Positions 1-12,004 are shown, counted from the stretch's first letter. The stretch: 64,000 bases of DNA from Syngnathus acus (GCF_901709675.1 NC_051106.1:3298001-3362000); one strand, 5' to 3'. Program-made: numbers and translations. Notes: generated by a model not told the origin, from the sequence alone.

Positions 1-263
1 CACTGATTCCAATTTGGAAGGTTAGTCCATGTAATACGCCAGATATAATCGATTTAAAAGAAAGAAGGAACATTAGCCGTACATGAAGTGCTCTGTGTGA
101 TCTGCATTGCTGGATTTAGAGAGGATACAAAGCAAATTCTTGAACCATTGAAAAGAAATGGAATAATCTGAATCAGCTCTTGTTATGAACGAGACGCATC
201 AAAGTCTAGATATGCTAAATTGATGCGCTACAGTTTTATATGGTGTGAGTTCGGCAGCTCTAC
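1..263 (-). other. arid1b intron (partial)
   Basis: This is the start of the intron that follows the DLSGS exon. It begins with the donor gtagag at 263-258 and leaves the window. The sequence is AT-rich, and I see no repeat, exon or RNA gene in it. Confidence 0.8.
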
Positions 264-543
264 CTGGTGTGTTGGCGCCAGCAGTGGGGCCACTGGCGGG
301 GGAGATGGGCCCCGAGCCCGAACGAGACTGTTGGGACTGAGTGGAGCCAGCAGGTGAGCCCACAGGGGAGGGTGAAGGTCCGCTCCTCTGGCTATGAAGG
401 TGTGGCGAGGCGTGGGGAGAGAAAGGAGACTGTCTCTGGGTGCTGGCGCCTCCTTGCTCTCCTTGGGTACTACTGCTGCTGACAGCTGATACCAGACCAG
501 CTTCCGTCCCCGTGGGGAGGTCATCTATCGAGCCAGACAAATC
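264..543 (-). CDS. arid1b: arid1b coding exon ([15 protein letters not shown] exon, 93 codons + 1 nt)
   Basis: Minus-strand exon of 280 nt that starts in phase 0 after a strong acceptor (gttcctcttttgcag) and ends in phase 1 at ACACCAG|gtagag. The peptide begins [18 protein letters not shown], then has [38 protein letters not shown] and GPISPASG. Vertebrate ARID1B matches nearly continuously: [15 protein letters not shown], a Ser-rich SSQG stretch, [22 protein letters not shown] and [14 protein letters not shown]1A has DDLPMGTEG and SPFSPHTSPHL, so ARID1B is preferred. The repeated S-P dipeptides are plausible proline-directed kinase sites (inference). The open frame runs past the donor to 199, but the phase-1 GT at 263-262 matches the known exon break of the family. 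The next exon, toward the ARID domain, lies beyond position 1. Confidence 0.95.
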
Positions 544-1035
544 CTGCAAAAGAGGAACAAAACATTAAATAAAGGTGATGCAACCATTAAGAAAATAAAA
601 ATGCATGGCCATGAACAGCCGCAAGATTACCCAGTCGATAGCCTCCATTGCACGGCAGGCTGGGAATTAGTTTTTGGTTTCCGCCCTCTGGAGGAAAACT
701 AACCTTATTCTTTAAATGTGTGATAACGTGGGCTTATATAATCGGTATAGTCAATCGTTTGGAGCTGGTGGAAAAGTCATTCAAAGTTGGGACATTTTAA
801 AGACAAGGAATAGCTCCTCTCTTATGTTCTGCAATGTCTGAATTTGATTTTTTCCCCCCAGTGAGTTAATACTACAAAGTTCATACATTCGACAAGACAC
901 TTTCAGGATGGCAACAAGGAATCGGTCACAGTTGACGCTGACATTGCCTGTCTCACCCCGTCCTCCCCCGCCGAAAAAAGCATACAGTAACATACCAAAA
1001 AAAAAAAAACTACACAAATAATATTTTCTTAACAA

Positions 1036-1232
1036 CATGGCTCATGCACCTAATGCACATATTTTTATGATGTATTGTAGAAGGAAGGCTGGAGGACCCT
1101 GGAGAACACCTACCCAAGCACATGGGAATATGAATATGAATATGCACACCTCACACAGGAGGCGAGAGCTGGGATTCGAACATGCCTCCGAATTGTGAGG
1201 CAAATGTGCTAACAACTCGTTCACTGTCCTAC
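1036..1232 (-). repeat. decayed tRNA-derived SINE-like repeat
   Basis: Read on the minus strand, the segment has a tRNA-like head. It contains GTTGTTAGCACATTTGCCTC, resembling the A-box side of the common teleost repeat with TGGTTAGCACATCTGCCTCA. A good B box, GTTCGAATCC, lies at 1181-1172. It continues with a tail like the consensus TGTGTGGAGTTTGCATGTTC and TTCTCCGGG (here GTGTGAGGTGTGCATATTC and TTCTCCAGGG). A short GAATAT duplication interrupts it near 1130-1140. It is too diverged for a live tRNA gene, so I call it an old SINE-type copy. Confidence 0.55.
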
Positions 1233-1766
1233 AAATTGGAACATAATTATGTAAATTTAATTACATTCAATCGAGCAGAAAGAAAAACATAACAATATTC
1301 ATTGGAACAGGCTCTAATAAAATGACAGTTTTGATTGCCTGTGGTGAGCAGAGAGCAACGTGTTTGTCCTTAGTCGTGCTTTTATCTCAATCCAGGGAAC
1401 CCTCATAAATATTGTGCATAAGTATTTGGGAATGTCCACGAGTGGCAACAGAACAGCAAAAGTGCTAGAATGTGAGGAAAAAAATAGATGGGATGAGATT
1501 TGACGGCTACCCCCTTAACACACGCAGACACACGTGAAACACACACACATTTTCCGACTGACAGCTGAGCCTGAGCTTAAATTTGAGGGGGAAGTCACCT
1601 ATGAGTGAGCCCGGTTTCCTGGCTAGTACTCGCTGAGGGAGGTGGAGTAGCGGGTGAATGCCAGCTGATGCGACCTGCTAAAACAAGCTCGCTGACCCTT
1701 CAGTCTGAATCCACCTGAGACACATGCCCACATTGTGACACCGGCCAAGATCAGTTTGTCACCCTG

Positions 1767-1784
1767 TTTTTTTTTTTTTTTTTC
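1767..1784. repeat. poly(T) run
   Basis: A homopolymer of about 17 T on the plus strand. It could be an old retroposon tail, but no body is recognisable next to it. Confidence 0.7.
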
Positions 1785-2181
1785 TGAATCATCGTACTCT
1801 ATCCTTGTTGCTATGGTTGTGCGCTTATGTAAAACACTTTCTCTGCAGGAATGGTTGTTTTAAAGTGCCCTATGAAAAAAGTAGTTGAGTAGCAAATCTG
1901 TCTTTAACAAAACAGAAGAAAAGGCCTTATCTATCATTTTATAAAATGACACAACATAACCTTGCCTTAAGTCAGAAGTAGTGTATTGCATTCCATCATA
2001 CACTCTCATGTAGTAAATAAAATATCACATCTTAGCATGATAAAGTGCAGTTCTATACCTCTATAACAATTACAATTATGAAATTAATAGCTTTCAGACA
2101 ATGTTAACTAAAACGGGAGCTTAGACTTGACATTAAAGCTATCTATATCAAGGTCATCATTATTATTTACGTCGGGGTTGT

Positions 2182-2342
2182 TATCATATTTTTCGGACTA
2201 TAAAGTGCAATAAGGCACGGTCTCTATTTTTGGAAATTTCCATATATAGGGCAAATTGGCATACCTGATTATAAGGTGCACTGTCTAATTTTGACAAAAA
2301 TAAAGAATTTTAATTGTGCCTTCTCTTCCAAAAAATATTGTA
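2182..2342 (-). mobile_element. GGCGCACC-type inverted-repeat element, copy 1 (old, degenerate)
   Basis: The left end reads atatttttcggactataaag and the right end aattgtgccttctcttcc followed by aaaaaatattgta. These align with the TIRs of the intact copies (taccgtattttccggactat; gtgcgccttatagtccgg). Inside is gattataaggtgcactgtc, the diverged counterpart of the subterminal repeat. It is the shortest and most diverged copy, in the same orientation as copies 3 and 5. Confidence 0.6.
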
Positions 2343-3271
2343 ACATTTTAATACATAGTAGACATTCCAAAGATGATGATGATTATTATTATTATTTTGT
2401 TGACTCAAATCACGTTTCACTAACCAGTTTCCCTTCAGGACTCGTTTTGTATTCATATTGTAGCGGTGTCATTTCTGTTTTAACAGAAGCGCCTTTCCGT
2501 CCGCGGCTGCTTGTTGTGGTTAATGCGATCTCAACGGCGAAACACAAAGCTTTTGTTTTGCATCATGCCGCTGTGATGAGTGCCCACCCGCTCTGCCAGC
2601 CTGTCGTCTGGCATCATCTACCCTTGCACACATGGGGCACCTGCTTGCATCTTTTCCTGTCTCGCCCTCGTTACCGCTCCCTTTCCCAGCCAATCAGGTC
2701 AACCGTTTGTCTGAGCGGAGCAAGCAGTCTCCGAAAAAGACTGGAAGTTAGTTTTCCAATCAGCAGTCGTTTGCTTGAATGCTGCCTTACACAATACAGG
2801 TTACCATGACAGCCAGCGTCTCCATGGTGATGGCTTTTCCAAATAGAGTAAGCACGAGCTAGCGTGATCCGCTGCTAGGTTGTTAACCCATGGGCTAATC
2901 ATGTGAATGGATGGGAATAATTGCATTTCGCCTAATTGGGTGCTGTTGCCAGCTTTTCCTGTGCCAGTTTAGGGGTGGGGAAATGCGTATCAGTAATTTG
3001 TTTAGTGGCTCGTTTGGATTGTACACACACTTGAGCACAGCTGTGTGGCCCAAGACCAAAAGGGTAGCAGAACTACTACAATAAAAGGGTGGTAAACCTT
3101 AACACCCTTTGACTATATAAATGCTCATTCTAAATACGCCCATTATATTAGTGAAACACCATCATGAAAAAAACCCGACAGTGCTTCTTCATTTAATGTT
3201 TTCCAACCCACATCCTTTACATTTAATCCTTGTCACAGGCCACAGATTTTTGTGTCTACTGCAGTCACACA

Positions 3272-3272
<1 letters not shown>

Positions 3273-3306
<34 letters not shown>
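3273..3306. repeat. (GCCA)n microsatellite
   Basis: About eight perfect tandem copies of the tetranucleotide GCCA. It creates artefactual Ala-Ser-Gln-Pro-type open frames on both strands. Confidence 0.95.
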
Positions 3307-3820
3307 TAACCATCCAAACAGACATGTTGTTGCAGCATCCAAACGCCCGACAATCGGCAGCACCGATCCAAAGTGGCCTAAATCCAATTTGTTTGGCTCT
3401 AGGCTGCAAATTGCTCTGTGTATTGAGTCTCCAAATAGCTGTCAACCTCTCCTGCTTGGCGTCCTGTACCGCTTAATTCACTCCTGGAGCATGTAATTGT
3501 CATAATAAGAAAAATATCGAGGTGATAATAGCAAGTTACTTTGAGATGGCCACCGCCCACAAACACACACATGCACGCACACTCACACACACACTGTACG
3601 TAATGGCCCAAGACTTCAATTGACACATTTCACACAACATTGGAGAGGCAGTTGCTCGTGACCCTTCACCTTGCTGGCATTGGCACCTGCCTACAATGAC
3701 TGTATGTGTGTGTGTGTGTGTCTGCACTCTATGGGCGTTTGTGACATACACACAATGAGGCTGGCTGGGCTGTCACAGAGAGACATGCTTGGCTACTGAT
3801 GCGGCCAAGGGGGACAGATG

Positions 3821-3822
<2 letters not shown>

Positions 3823-3861
<39 letters not shown>
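3823..3861. repeat. (GT)19 microsatellite
   Basis: A long perfect GT dinucleotide tract that continues into GCATGCGTGCGCG, with potential to form Z-DNA. A shorter GT tract lies at 3704-3721 and a CA-rich stretch at 3558-3596. Confidence 0.95.
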
Positions 3862-3862
<1 letters not shown>

Positions 3863-5754
3863 ATGCGTGCGCGTCTGTGCCAAATACTTGAGATTTCAGT
3901 GCATATTGCACAATCCACTCTATTTATTTACTTTTAGTGTGCCAAAGACGATCGTACAGTATGGTCCACAAGTATTTTTACAATGACTGAATATTTAAAA
4001 AGGATTCTGCAGTCATCCATTTTATGTAATTGTCTTTCATAAAATGAGACTAATTAAAGGAAAATAAATGAAATATTTTTCATAGCCAGGTCAGGCACCT
4101 GATCTCAACCCAAGTGTATACAGAAAAGACAAAGTGCATTGCCTTCTCCAGCAGCTACTGAAGAGAACTTTTCCAGAGTTTATATTATTACTGATCTCCT
4201 TTTATGTATCCATAGGACCCGTTTTGTCTGGGTCAAAAGTAAAAGCACATTATAATGTTACATACACACAGTGGTACTCAATATACGTACAGAAATAAGA
4301 CCTCTGTGGACACAGAGGTGCGCTTTATTCTTTGTTTCTCTTCTCTGGGTAAATATGATGATGTGAAATGTAATTAAGTCCAACAGCTATGCTTGGTAGG
4401 CCTGAGGGACAACTCTGCTCATTGCAGCAATGCACACATTTGTCGGCTCCGGACGCCGTGCTTTCCATCTTTACTGTGCTGTGGAGACTGAGGGGAAAGG
4501 CTATTATAAAGATGTTTATTCATCCTCCGCCCAACTGTCGTCGGAGGCAAAATCCAAATAAAAGGCCATGCAAATGAATCCGAATGGACTTCTTAATGTG
4601 CGTTTGTGAACGTGTATGTGCGTGAGGTTTTTAATGCAACACCCCTGTAGAGCAGCAACTGAACTAGCCTTCACTAAGTGCTATTAAGTGGGAAAAGAGA
4701 GGAAAAAAAGGAACTGGATAGCATTTTAATCCACATTATTTATAAAATAATGTTTTAATGCCATTCAGCAGTTTTGTTGTGAAACAATTAGATGTGATAT
4801 GGGTAAATACTGATGCTTGTTCAAAATTGTTCAGAAAAAGATTAGTAGAATGAATCAATGAAATAATGCAATTTTGCGTGCGGCAGAAAGTGTGTGTGAG
4901 TGTGTGTGTGCGCTTGACAATTTACAGCTCAATGCTACAATGCTTATATATAATCTCATAAAGGGATATAAAAAATCTCCACATCCCTGTTAAAATGCCA
5001 TTTTTATTTGGCACATTTAGAGACAGACAACCTTTACAGAGGGAAAGTGGCGTTTTAAAAAATTACACACTCTTTTCTCCGTTCTGTTTTTATGAAACTC
5101 AAACTCAGAACACCACGTTAAGAGCGTCTAAAAAGTAAAACTGGTCAAAAAAATCTGGCCAAACAATCTCTAAACAACAGCACAACATCCTGAATGGGAA
5201 AGCAAAGCAACAATTGAAATGTCAAGGAATGTTGTTGGCAGGGGCAAACATTTGTGTGTGCTCAGGATTTGGACGGACTGAGATAATCTGTTTGTAATAG
5301 TAACACTAACTCCTTGGCACAAGCTGTTATTGTTTGTTGTAAGATAGTGGGCTAACGGAGCGATAAGCGCTGAGGCACTTAAAACTCTTGCCAGTGTGAT
5401 GCAGGGTGGGCTACTTTGAAAGGGTCACGTGTGGCCCCATAACCCTGCAGACACTCAAATCTGGTGCTGCTTGTCTCCAAACAAGAGACTAATGTTGAAT
5501 TTTTCTGATTCTTACTGATAATATGACAAGTAGGAGGAGTTCTAAGACCCAATTGCATACAACATGCAGTATGTTCAGCTTGGATTTGCTAATTACATTT
5601 TTTTCATCATTTAATTCTAATTTACACAAAAAGTAAAAAAAAAAAAAAAAAATTAAATATATAAAAATATACATATATTGTTGTTCATTGTATGTGCCTT
5701 CTTGTTTTTACTTTTTGTATTGTTTACTTGAATGTTTTGTTTGTCCATGGACCA

Positions 5755-5785
5755 ATATAATATAATATATATATATATAATATTT
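5755..5785. repeat. AT-rich simple repeat
   Basis: A run of TATAATATATATATATATA next to the LINE-like 3' fragment. A similar AT tract follows at 5886-5935. Confidence 0.75.
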
Positions 5786-5789
5786 GATA

Positions 5790-5886
5790 TGTCGTGTCAC
5801 CGTGGGATAGTAGGAAACGCAATTTCGATCTCTTTGTATGTCTTGACATGTGAAGAAATTGACAATAAAGCAGACTTTGACTTTGA
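5790..5886 (+). mobile_element. 3' end fragment of a non-LTR retrotransposon (LINE-like)
   Basis: The segment contains cgtgggatagtaggaaacgc, then ttgacatgtgaagaaattga, and ends in acaataaagcagactttgac followed by a TTTGA repeat tail. An AATAAA-type ending with a short GACTTT/TTTGA tail is typical of dispersed 5'-truncated LINE copies in teleosts. No reverse-transcriptase sequence is present, so the copy is a severely truncated remnant. The clade is not assignable from this. Confidence 0.5.
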
Positions 5887-7567
5887 TATATATAATAATA
5901 TATATAATACAATATATGTAAAAATATTAAATAAACAATAAAAATAAAAAATATATTTTCTGACATATATATTGATGGGATTATAGTATATGTCATACAG
6001 CCACCCATTCTAAGCCTCCCCACGCACCCGAGAGAACTCCAGACACGATGCAGCATCAAATGTGGGAGATGGAAGGAAAGAACAAAATAAAGAGCCCAAA
6101 TTCCTCATTTCTAATTCAGCTGCTCGTTCAGTTTAACCTCTCTCTTCTCAGCAATTAACGCACACGCCACATCCTTCACGCTGCGTACAGCCGAGGCTAA
6201 ATAATGCAAGGGGCATCCAGCACCCGCATCCTTTATCATCCCAAATGACACCCATTTGCATATCTCCCCAGTCAATTAGAGTGCAGCGGAATAATCAGCC
6301 CATAATTGGGGGAGAGTGTCTGTAATCACCACCCTTGGCACACCGACAGGGCCATTTGGAAGAGCGAGGGGGGGTGGGAGGGTAGAGGTTGGATGACTTG
6401 GTTGGATGTGACACTCCATCTAACTGCAGTCTTAACTTCAAACTAATATACATTTGAACACGCAGGTTAACTTCTCTCGTCTTATGTACGCTCTCCTCCT
6501 TTGTACAGTCGCTTCTATTTCCCTATGAATATTAAAAGCATTCCTATTCTGTTCAAAAGGTCAAAGATTGTCACCGTGTACGCTGTTGAAAATTCTCTTT
6601 CTCTCTGTTTAAATAAAAAAGTATGAAAGCGTGGAAAATGGCATTCAGGTCAATATTGCCGCTTTGAAAATAAAGCTCAAGAGTTTACGATTGACGGAAT
6701 AATACAAAAAAATATTTTTAGAAGGACATGACATTTGAACAGTTCTAAAACTCACTGCTTTGGAAAAAAAAAAAAATCTCAAATACTTTTGAGGAATCCT
6801 TTTCTAGGTTTTTTTAGTTGTAAATATTTTTCCCATGTCTGGATTAAAAAAAAAAAAAAAAAATGTCTCCACTGCATCAGGTTGGGCATCCGTTGAACAA
6901 AAGGTGTGCCAAACAAACAATATATATACTTAACTTATATATATAACTTATATTGGCAATTCCAGAAGGAACTAGTCAAAAGTCACAACAACAACTTTCT
7001 GTTTATTCTCATTAATTATTTAATAAATATCCTTCGATTCCTATTGATCATGATACATTTTCATTCATCTCTTCCGATAGAAAATGAAGGTAATCCAAGT
7101 TAAGCAAGCACCTCCCATTATTTAGCTATTGTGGCTCTTGTCCCTCAGTGTCTAAAAGGCAATTATTAAATAGATACCAATTCATTCACAATTAACGACT
7201 AATTTTTCCCCATTGGCCGATTACAGGAAATTCTTTGACTGTCCAAAGCTATATAAACCATTACCGTTAAATACACAACAAAGGGAAAAAGTTAGTAATA
7301 GTCAAGGAATACAAGAAAGGCCGCAGACGTACCAGGGGGAAAATCCCCCCACTAGTCCCTTTTAGAAGCAGACAATCAAAGTTGTTTTATGAGAAGTTTT
7401 CCGGGCAGCTTTGAAGCACAGTTTCTGCACAGCCTTTGGATTTCCTGCTCAAAGAAGAATGACCGTTTTTTGTGAGACAACATTTGCTTTAATACACCCC
7501 GTTCCTCAGAGGCTTTGGTGGCGTCCTCTGAACATGGTGACTAAAAGGATGAACTGAGAAAAGGAAG

Positions 7568-7598
7568 GCGAGAGAGAGAGAAAGAGAGCGAGAGGGAT
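7568..7598. repeat. GA-rich purine tract
   Basis: A tract of gcgagagagagagaaagaga type: imperfect GA repeat, purine-only on the plus strand. Confidence 0.75.
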
Positions 7599-8004
7599 GA
7601 TGTAGAGAGTCGGGTGCGCTGGAGGTGTGTTGAAGTGTGTACAGGAGCAGAAAAAACCCCGGCAAGGTTAGTTCCCACCTGCAGTGCTATCCTTTTGTGT
7701 TCTCACAGTTGCTTTTCGTGTTTACTCAAATCTCTTTAATGTCCACCGTAACACATGGCTGACACTTGATGCATAAAGTGGATATTTTTCCATCTCAAAG
7801 GTAGCTTGGTGAAACGGTGGGAAGGCAGCCAAAGATAGCAAAAGAGGTGAAAGTAATAATTAGATTTAAGGTGTCAAGTGGATTTTTGAATACGAGGGGC
7901 ACAAACTTGAGATAAGAGGGTTGATTATTGCTGTTTACAATTTCTAACATGGAAAAAGTGATTTCTGCTTTATTTATTTATTTATTTTTTTGCTGATTTT
8001 TTAA

Positions 8005-8051
8005 TAATTTTTGGACTCAAGACAAAATCTGCAATGTTTTAGATGTATATA
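8005..8051. repeat. 47-bp direct repeat, left copy flanking element copy 2
   Basis: The sequence begins taatttttggactcaagaca and ends gttttagatgtatata. It recurs identically at 8220-8266, directly on the other side of the 168-bp inverted-repeat element. Confidence 0.95.
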
Positions 8052-8219
8052 CCGTAATTTTCGGACTATAAGTCGCGGTTTTTTTCATAGTTTGGGTGGG
8101 GGGGCGACTTATACTCAGGAGCGACTTATATACATATATATGTTTTTTTTCACTTTTTTGGGCATTTTATGGCTGGTGCGACTTATACTCCGGTGCGACT
8201 TATAGTCCGAAAATTACGG
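8052..8219. mobile_element. GTCGC-type inverted-repeat element, copy 2 (168 bp)
   Basis: A perfect or near-perfect terminal inverted repeat: ccgtaattttcggactataa at the left and ttatagtccgaaaattacgg at the right. Internal gcgacttata subrepeats replace the GCGCCTTATA of the other copies. It is a short non-autonomous (MITE-like) element related to, but distinct from, the GGCGCACC copies. The interior is low-complexity T/G-rich with no coding potential. It is flanked by the 47-bp direct repeat. Confidence 0.85.
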
Positions 8220-8266
8220 TAATTTTTGGACTCAAGACAAAATCTGCAATGTTTTAGATGTATATA
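8220..8266. repeat. 47-bp direct repeat, right copy flanking element copy 2
   Basis: An exact copy of 8005-8051. It is far longer than any normal transposon target-site duplication. Confidence 0.95.
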
Positions 8267-10632
8267 ACATTTTTTGTTGATATTTTTTTCAGCAATGTTG
8301 TGGTAATACTAATAACTGATCATTACAATCGTGTTATGAGGTTTTGAAAGCATTTTAACTATTTACCAAACTGAAAAAGTGTCTTTAAAAACAAGAATAT
8401 TGTTAAACATTTCCCACTGTTCACAGAGGGAGAAAATATTGATTTCTTTTTAAGGGGATGCCTTTCACTGTTTAATCCCTCATTCCATGACTCCGGGGAT
8501 CTGTGGCATTTCTTGTCAGCCAGCCAACCTCGTGTATGTATCACTGTCAAAATGACTGATCAGAAGGAGGGAGGCGGGTAGGGAGCTGAGGGAAGGGAAG
8601 GGGGAGATTCAGCTTGACTGGAGAGATGCTAAACTCCCCCCGCTGCTCCCATTGGACATGCCTGTCAGCGTGTCCGCCTCGGTAATCCATCAGCTCCCGC
8701 TGCTGATCAATAATGTGATCGGTGGAATTCTGAGACATACCTCGTAGAGAGATATGTGTAGGCGGGTGGAAAAAATGAAAATTAACGACTGACTTTGACC
8801 TTCAACTGGCATAAAGTTAAACTCAAGACTGTCCACAGGCATATTTTGTCTTCATTTTTTTGATATATGTGATGTTCTACATAGAGTGAACTGCAATTAT
8901 ATAGCAGGAAAATACAACCTTTAAACTGTTGGGTTAAAACTAATCCAACATGTTTTACATTAGCCCATTTATTTCATATTATTTTAATTAATCGGCTAAG
9001 TAATTGGTTGTCTGATTTTTATAGTGGTAAATATCTGAAGCTGCCCTCACAAAATAATCCAAATCAGTCAGGCCCTAATTTTTACAACAACATCCAACTA
9101 TTTATTCCATAAACTTAAACAATTAAAGAATTAACTTAAATAATTTACAAGTTGAGTGGAGAATCACTCAATCACTGTGTTACTACTAAAGTTAACAACT
9201 CAGCAGACTCCGAAAAATGACACATAAAAATCTGAATATACCAGTGGAATCACTCCTTGATGAGAATTTAGCAGGAAGGAATAGAAAACGTTAAACACTT
9301 AAACTATAAAGTCATTAAATGTGCAAGCTGCCATACCATCACCTGCATTTATTATATATTTTTTCCAAATCCCCATTTTTATTTTTTAAAGACAATGGAA
9401 GTTATGCTAAATGCTATTCACATAACATGAATTAAAATGAACGTTTCTGAATGTCTTCTAATAACTAATGTTTGCCATTTCGGAACAAGCTCTGTGATTA
9501 TTGCAATCCCTTTTATTTCCAATTGCAATTTTAATTTCAAGTCCTAACATTTTTTATTTTTTTTAAAGTGCATGTTTATTTGGGATTTGCCGCAAATCCA
9601 CCAGATATAGCGCAAAGCAAATTTCCAGGGATGAAACAAAATGATCAATTAGTATATGCCACTTGTACATCCAGCCATTTTTCCACTTGGGCATTTGACA
9701 GTTATGAGGTCAATAAATCACCAAAAACATCTACATGTTCACACACACACACACACATGCACACTGGCGTCAGTCCACAGTTGCAAGTGTTTAAACTAAC
9801 TTTTAAATGGTGAAAATAAATTAGGCTCACCATCAAAGAGACTTTTCAAAAGCTATTTCTTCTATTGGAGTTCAAACAGCAGCCTGCTTGGTAAACAGGA
9901 ATGGGGAATTCGCGTTGGAGATACAAACAGTCGGAGGTTCACCACAACAAAGACGGAGGGGAAGCAGCGGAGGGCTGTAATTCATCACACACTCCACAAA
10001 GCAAATGCGACTGACTGTCCATGAGTACAGAAACGAAACAAAAAAATACTTTCTAATTGGAAAACCTGTCCCCTTTACACAACAGTTTCTTCCCCCCTTT
10101 TTCCAATTTCTTGTTTCTCAATGTGACTGGATGCCCTTGCCCTGCTCTTTGTTCATCATTAAAATAATTCACTGTTAGTTATTACGGGCCCCCCAACTTA
10201 AATTAGAAGACAGATGGAGCTGTAGGAGGAAAGGGTGAGGAAAGGGGGGAACCTCTGGGTCTTGAACAGCTTGTGATTTTTTTTTAAAGACAAACTCAGA
10301 CAATGGCCTTGCTACACAAGCACCTCCAGCACAATTTCATTTGTCTGGAATTCAGCTGAAGATAAAAAAATGTTGGGAAGTGGCAGACATAAGCCCGCCC
10401 TCTCCAGTGAACAATCATTAGTTATGCATGAGACAAACCGGTGACATAAAGTCACATGGCGTGCTGAGCATTGTGGGTAAGGCGGGCGGACTCCTATGCC
10501 AGCTTATTGACAGCCCCGGCTCTCCCTCGACTGTCTCCGGGTTTTTGCAATTACAATCAAACAGCAGCATGCAGGCCCTTAAGCACTGACTGACAGCTTG
10601 GATTAACCCAGACGTGGGGATGCTGTGTACGG

Positions 10633-10664
10633 TTGTGTGTGTGTGTGTGTACGTGTGTGTGTGT
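10633..10664. repeat. (GT)n microsatellite, interrupted
   Basis: Two GT tracts, 10633-10650 and 10653-10664, separated by AC. Confidence 0.9.
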
Positions 10665-10939
10665 GCACGCTCGCACGTCTCCTTGTCTGTCAGGCTGTCC
10701 GTCTACATGTGTATTGCTTTGTACGTGCAGCATGTTCCAGCGTCACGTTGGATGTGTGTCTCCGCCTGTCTAGCGGTTGATTTTGTGTGAGTGTGTGTGT
10801 GCGCACAACATGTTTCTATTGAATCGTGCGCTGAAGATTTGTGAAGGGCAGGAAAGACGCCCGTACATGAAAACAGTGGAATTTCAAAATCCTACTTTGT
10901 GATCATTTGTGTAAGATGAAAGTGGGAAATGTATCATCA

Positions 10940-11030
10940 ACTAATTATTTGGGGAAAATCAACAATATCCTAATTATCGGATTAATCAATGACTAATCGA
11001 ATAGCAAATTAATCGACAACAGTTTTAATC
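10940..11030. repeat. TTAATCGA-rich dispersed repeat fragment
   Basis: It contains gattaatcaatgactaatcg and gcaaattaatcgacaac, the ATTAATCGATTA-type sequence common in dispersed teleost repeats. It is diverged and its boundaries are uncertain. Confidence 0.35.
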
Positions 11031-12004
11031 ATCAAGTCTTCATTTTGAGCCATTGTTTTCTTTATAACGGTCCAAATCCTCTGAGTATTCTGATTTCTGG
11101 AGTCCTTCATGAAAGAAGACTGATCATCTTTTGTGTTCAATCAAAAGAAGACATTTGCAAACATCTGCTTTTATTTGACCAAACGGAATCACTTTCAAGA
11201 AAGGTTGCTAAGTATAACATCAATCCCTCTCATGTGATGTTGCTCAATTGTTGTTGAAGGAAAAATGTGGATAATTTGGGTTTGTTTAGTAGTAGTAGAA
11301 AAAAAAATCTTGTTCTCAATTTCAATGACATATGTCTTATGGTTGTTCGTACATTACAACAAAATGATACACCGATGCACATTGCCAGGTGACAACACCC
11401 TTGCAGATTTCAGATTGAAATCGAAATCTCATACACACTCGAGATTTAACGTCACTATTATGCCGTCAAGTGCGATGCCTGCAAATCCCCCCTCCCTATT
11501 GTCGACGTACAAAGTGTTGATGAACAAAAACATGCCAGTCAATTTTGTCCAAATGAATTTGAGTCGCTCTGCCGTGTGCTGCGTGGGATTGTTTCTTTAA
11601 CACTCCCTCTGTGAGACCCCTGACATCATCCATCACAGATGACAAACATGACATGACAACTCTGCTTGGGAGGAGGCTCTACTCACTTGCCAGAGCTAGA
11701 TAACACATTCAAAGTCCTTTTCTTTCTCAGAGACTGACAATTGCAAGCTAACGTATGCGCTGTGAAAGAAAATAAAACATTGCAATGAGAGATGGAGTCG
11801 TATAATTACAATTGGTTTTATTCAAATTCAACTGACAGCAACCTTGGGCTCAGAGGCGCATTTTAATTGTGATAAAAATGGGATCATTTAGAGGCTCCTT
11901 TTCAACGTAACATTTGGAAACCCTCTGATAAGGAGATGGAACCGCAGCAAATGAGAGCGGCAACATCAAATATCATCTTAATTCCATCTACGAATAAGCG
12001 CGCA

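Noticed and set aside
199-263. C-terminal extension of the DLSGS frame past CCAG
   Set aside because: The conserved vertebrate exon break and a good gtagag donor place the exon end at 264; residues after it (RAAELTPY...) do not resemble ARID1B.
1172-1181. Possible tRNA gene around the GTTCGAATCC motif
   Set aside because: No cloverleaf can be formed: the acceptor stem and anticodon arm are not present. It fits a decayed SINE.
2276-2809. 177-codon plus-strand open frame, one of the longest in the window
   Set aside because: It starts inside the degenerate inverted-repeat element copy 1, contains Asp/Tyr runs from a (GAT)/(TAT) simple repeat, and has no recognisable domain or homology. No splice or promoter context supports it.
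3230-3496. Frames encoding QPAS repeats
   Set aside because: Artefact of the (GCCA)n microsatellite in all frames.
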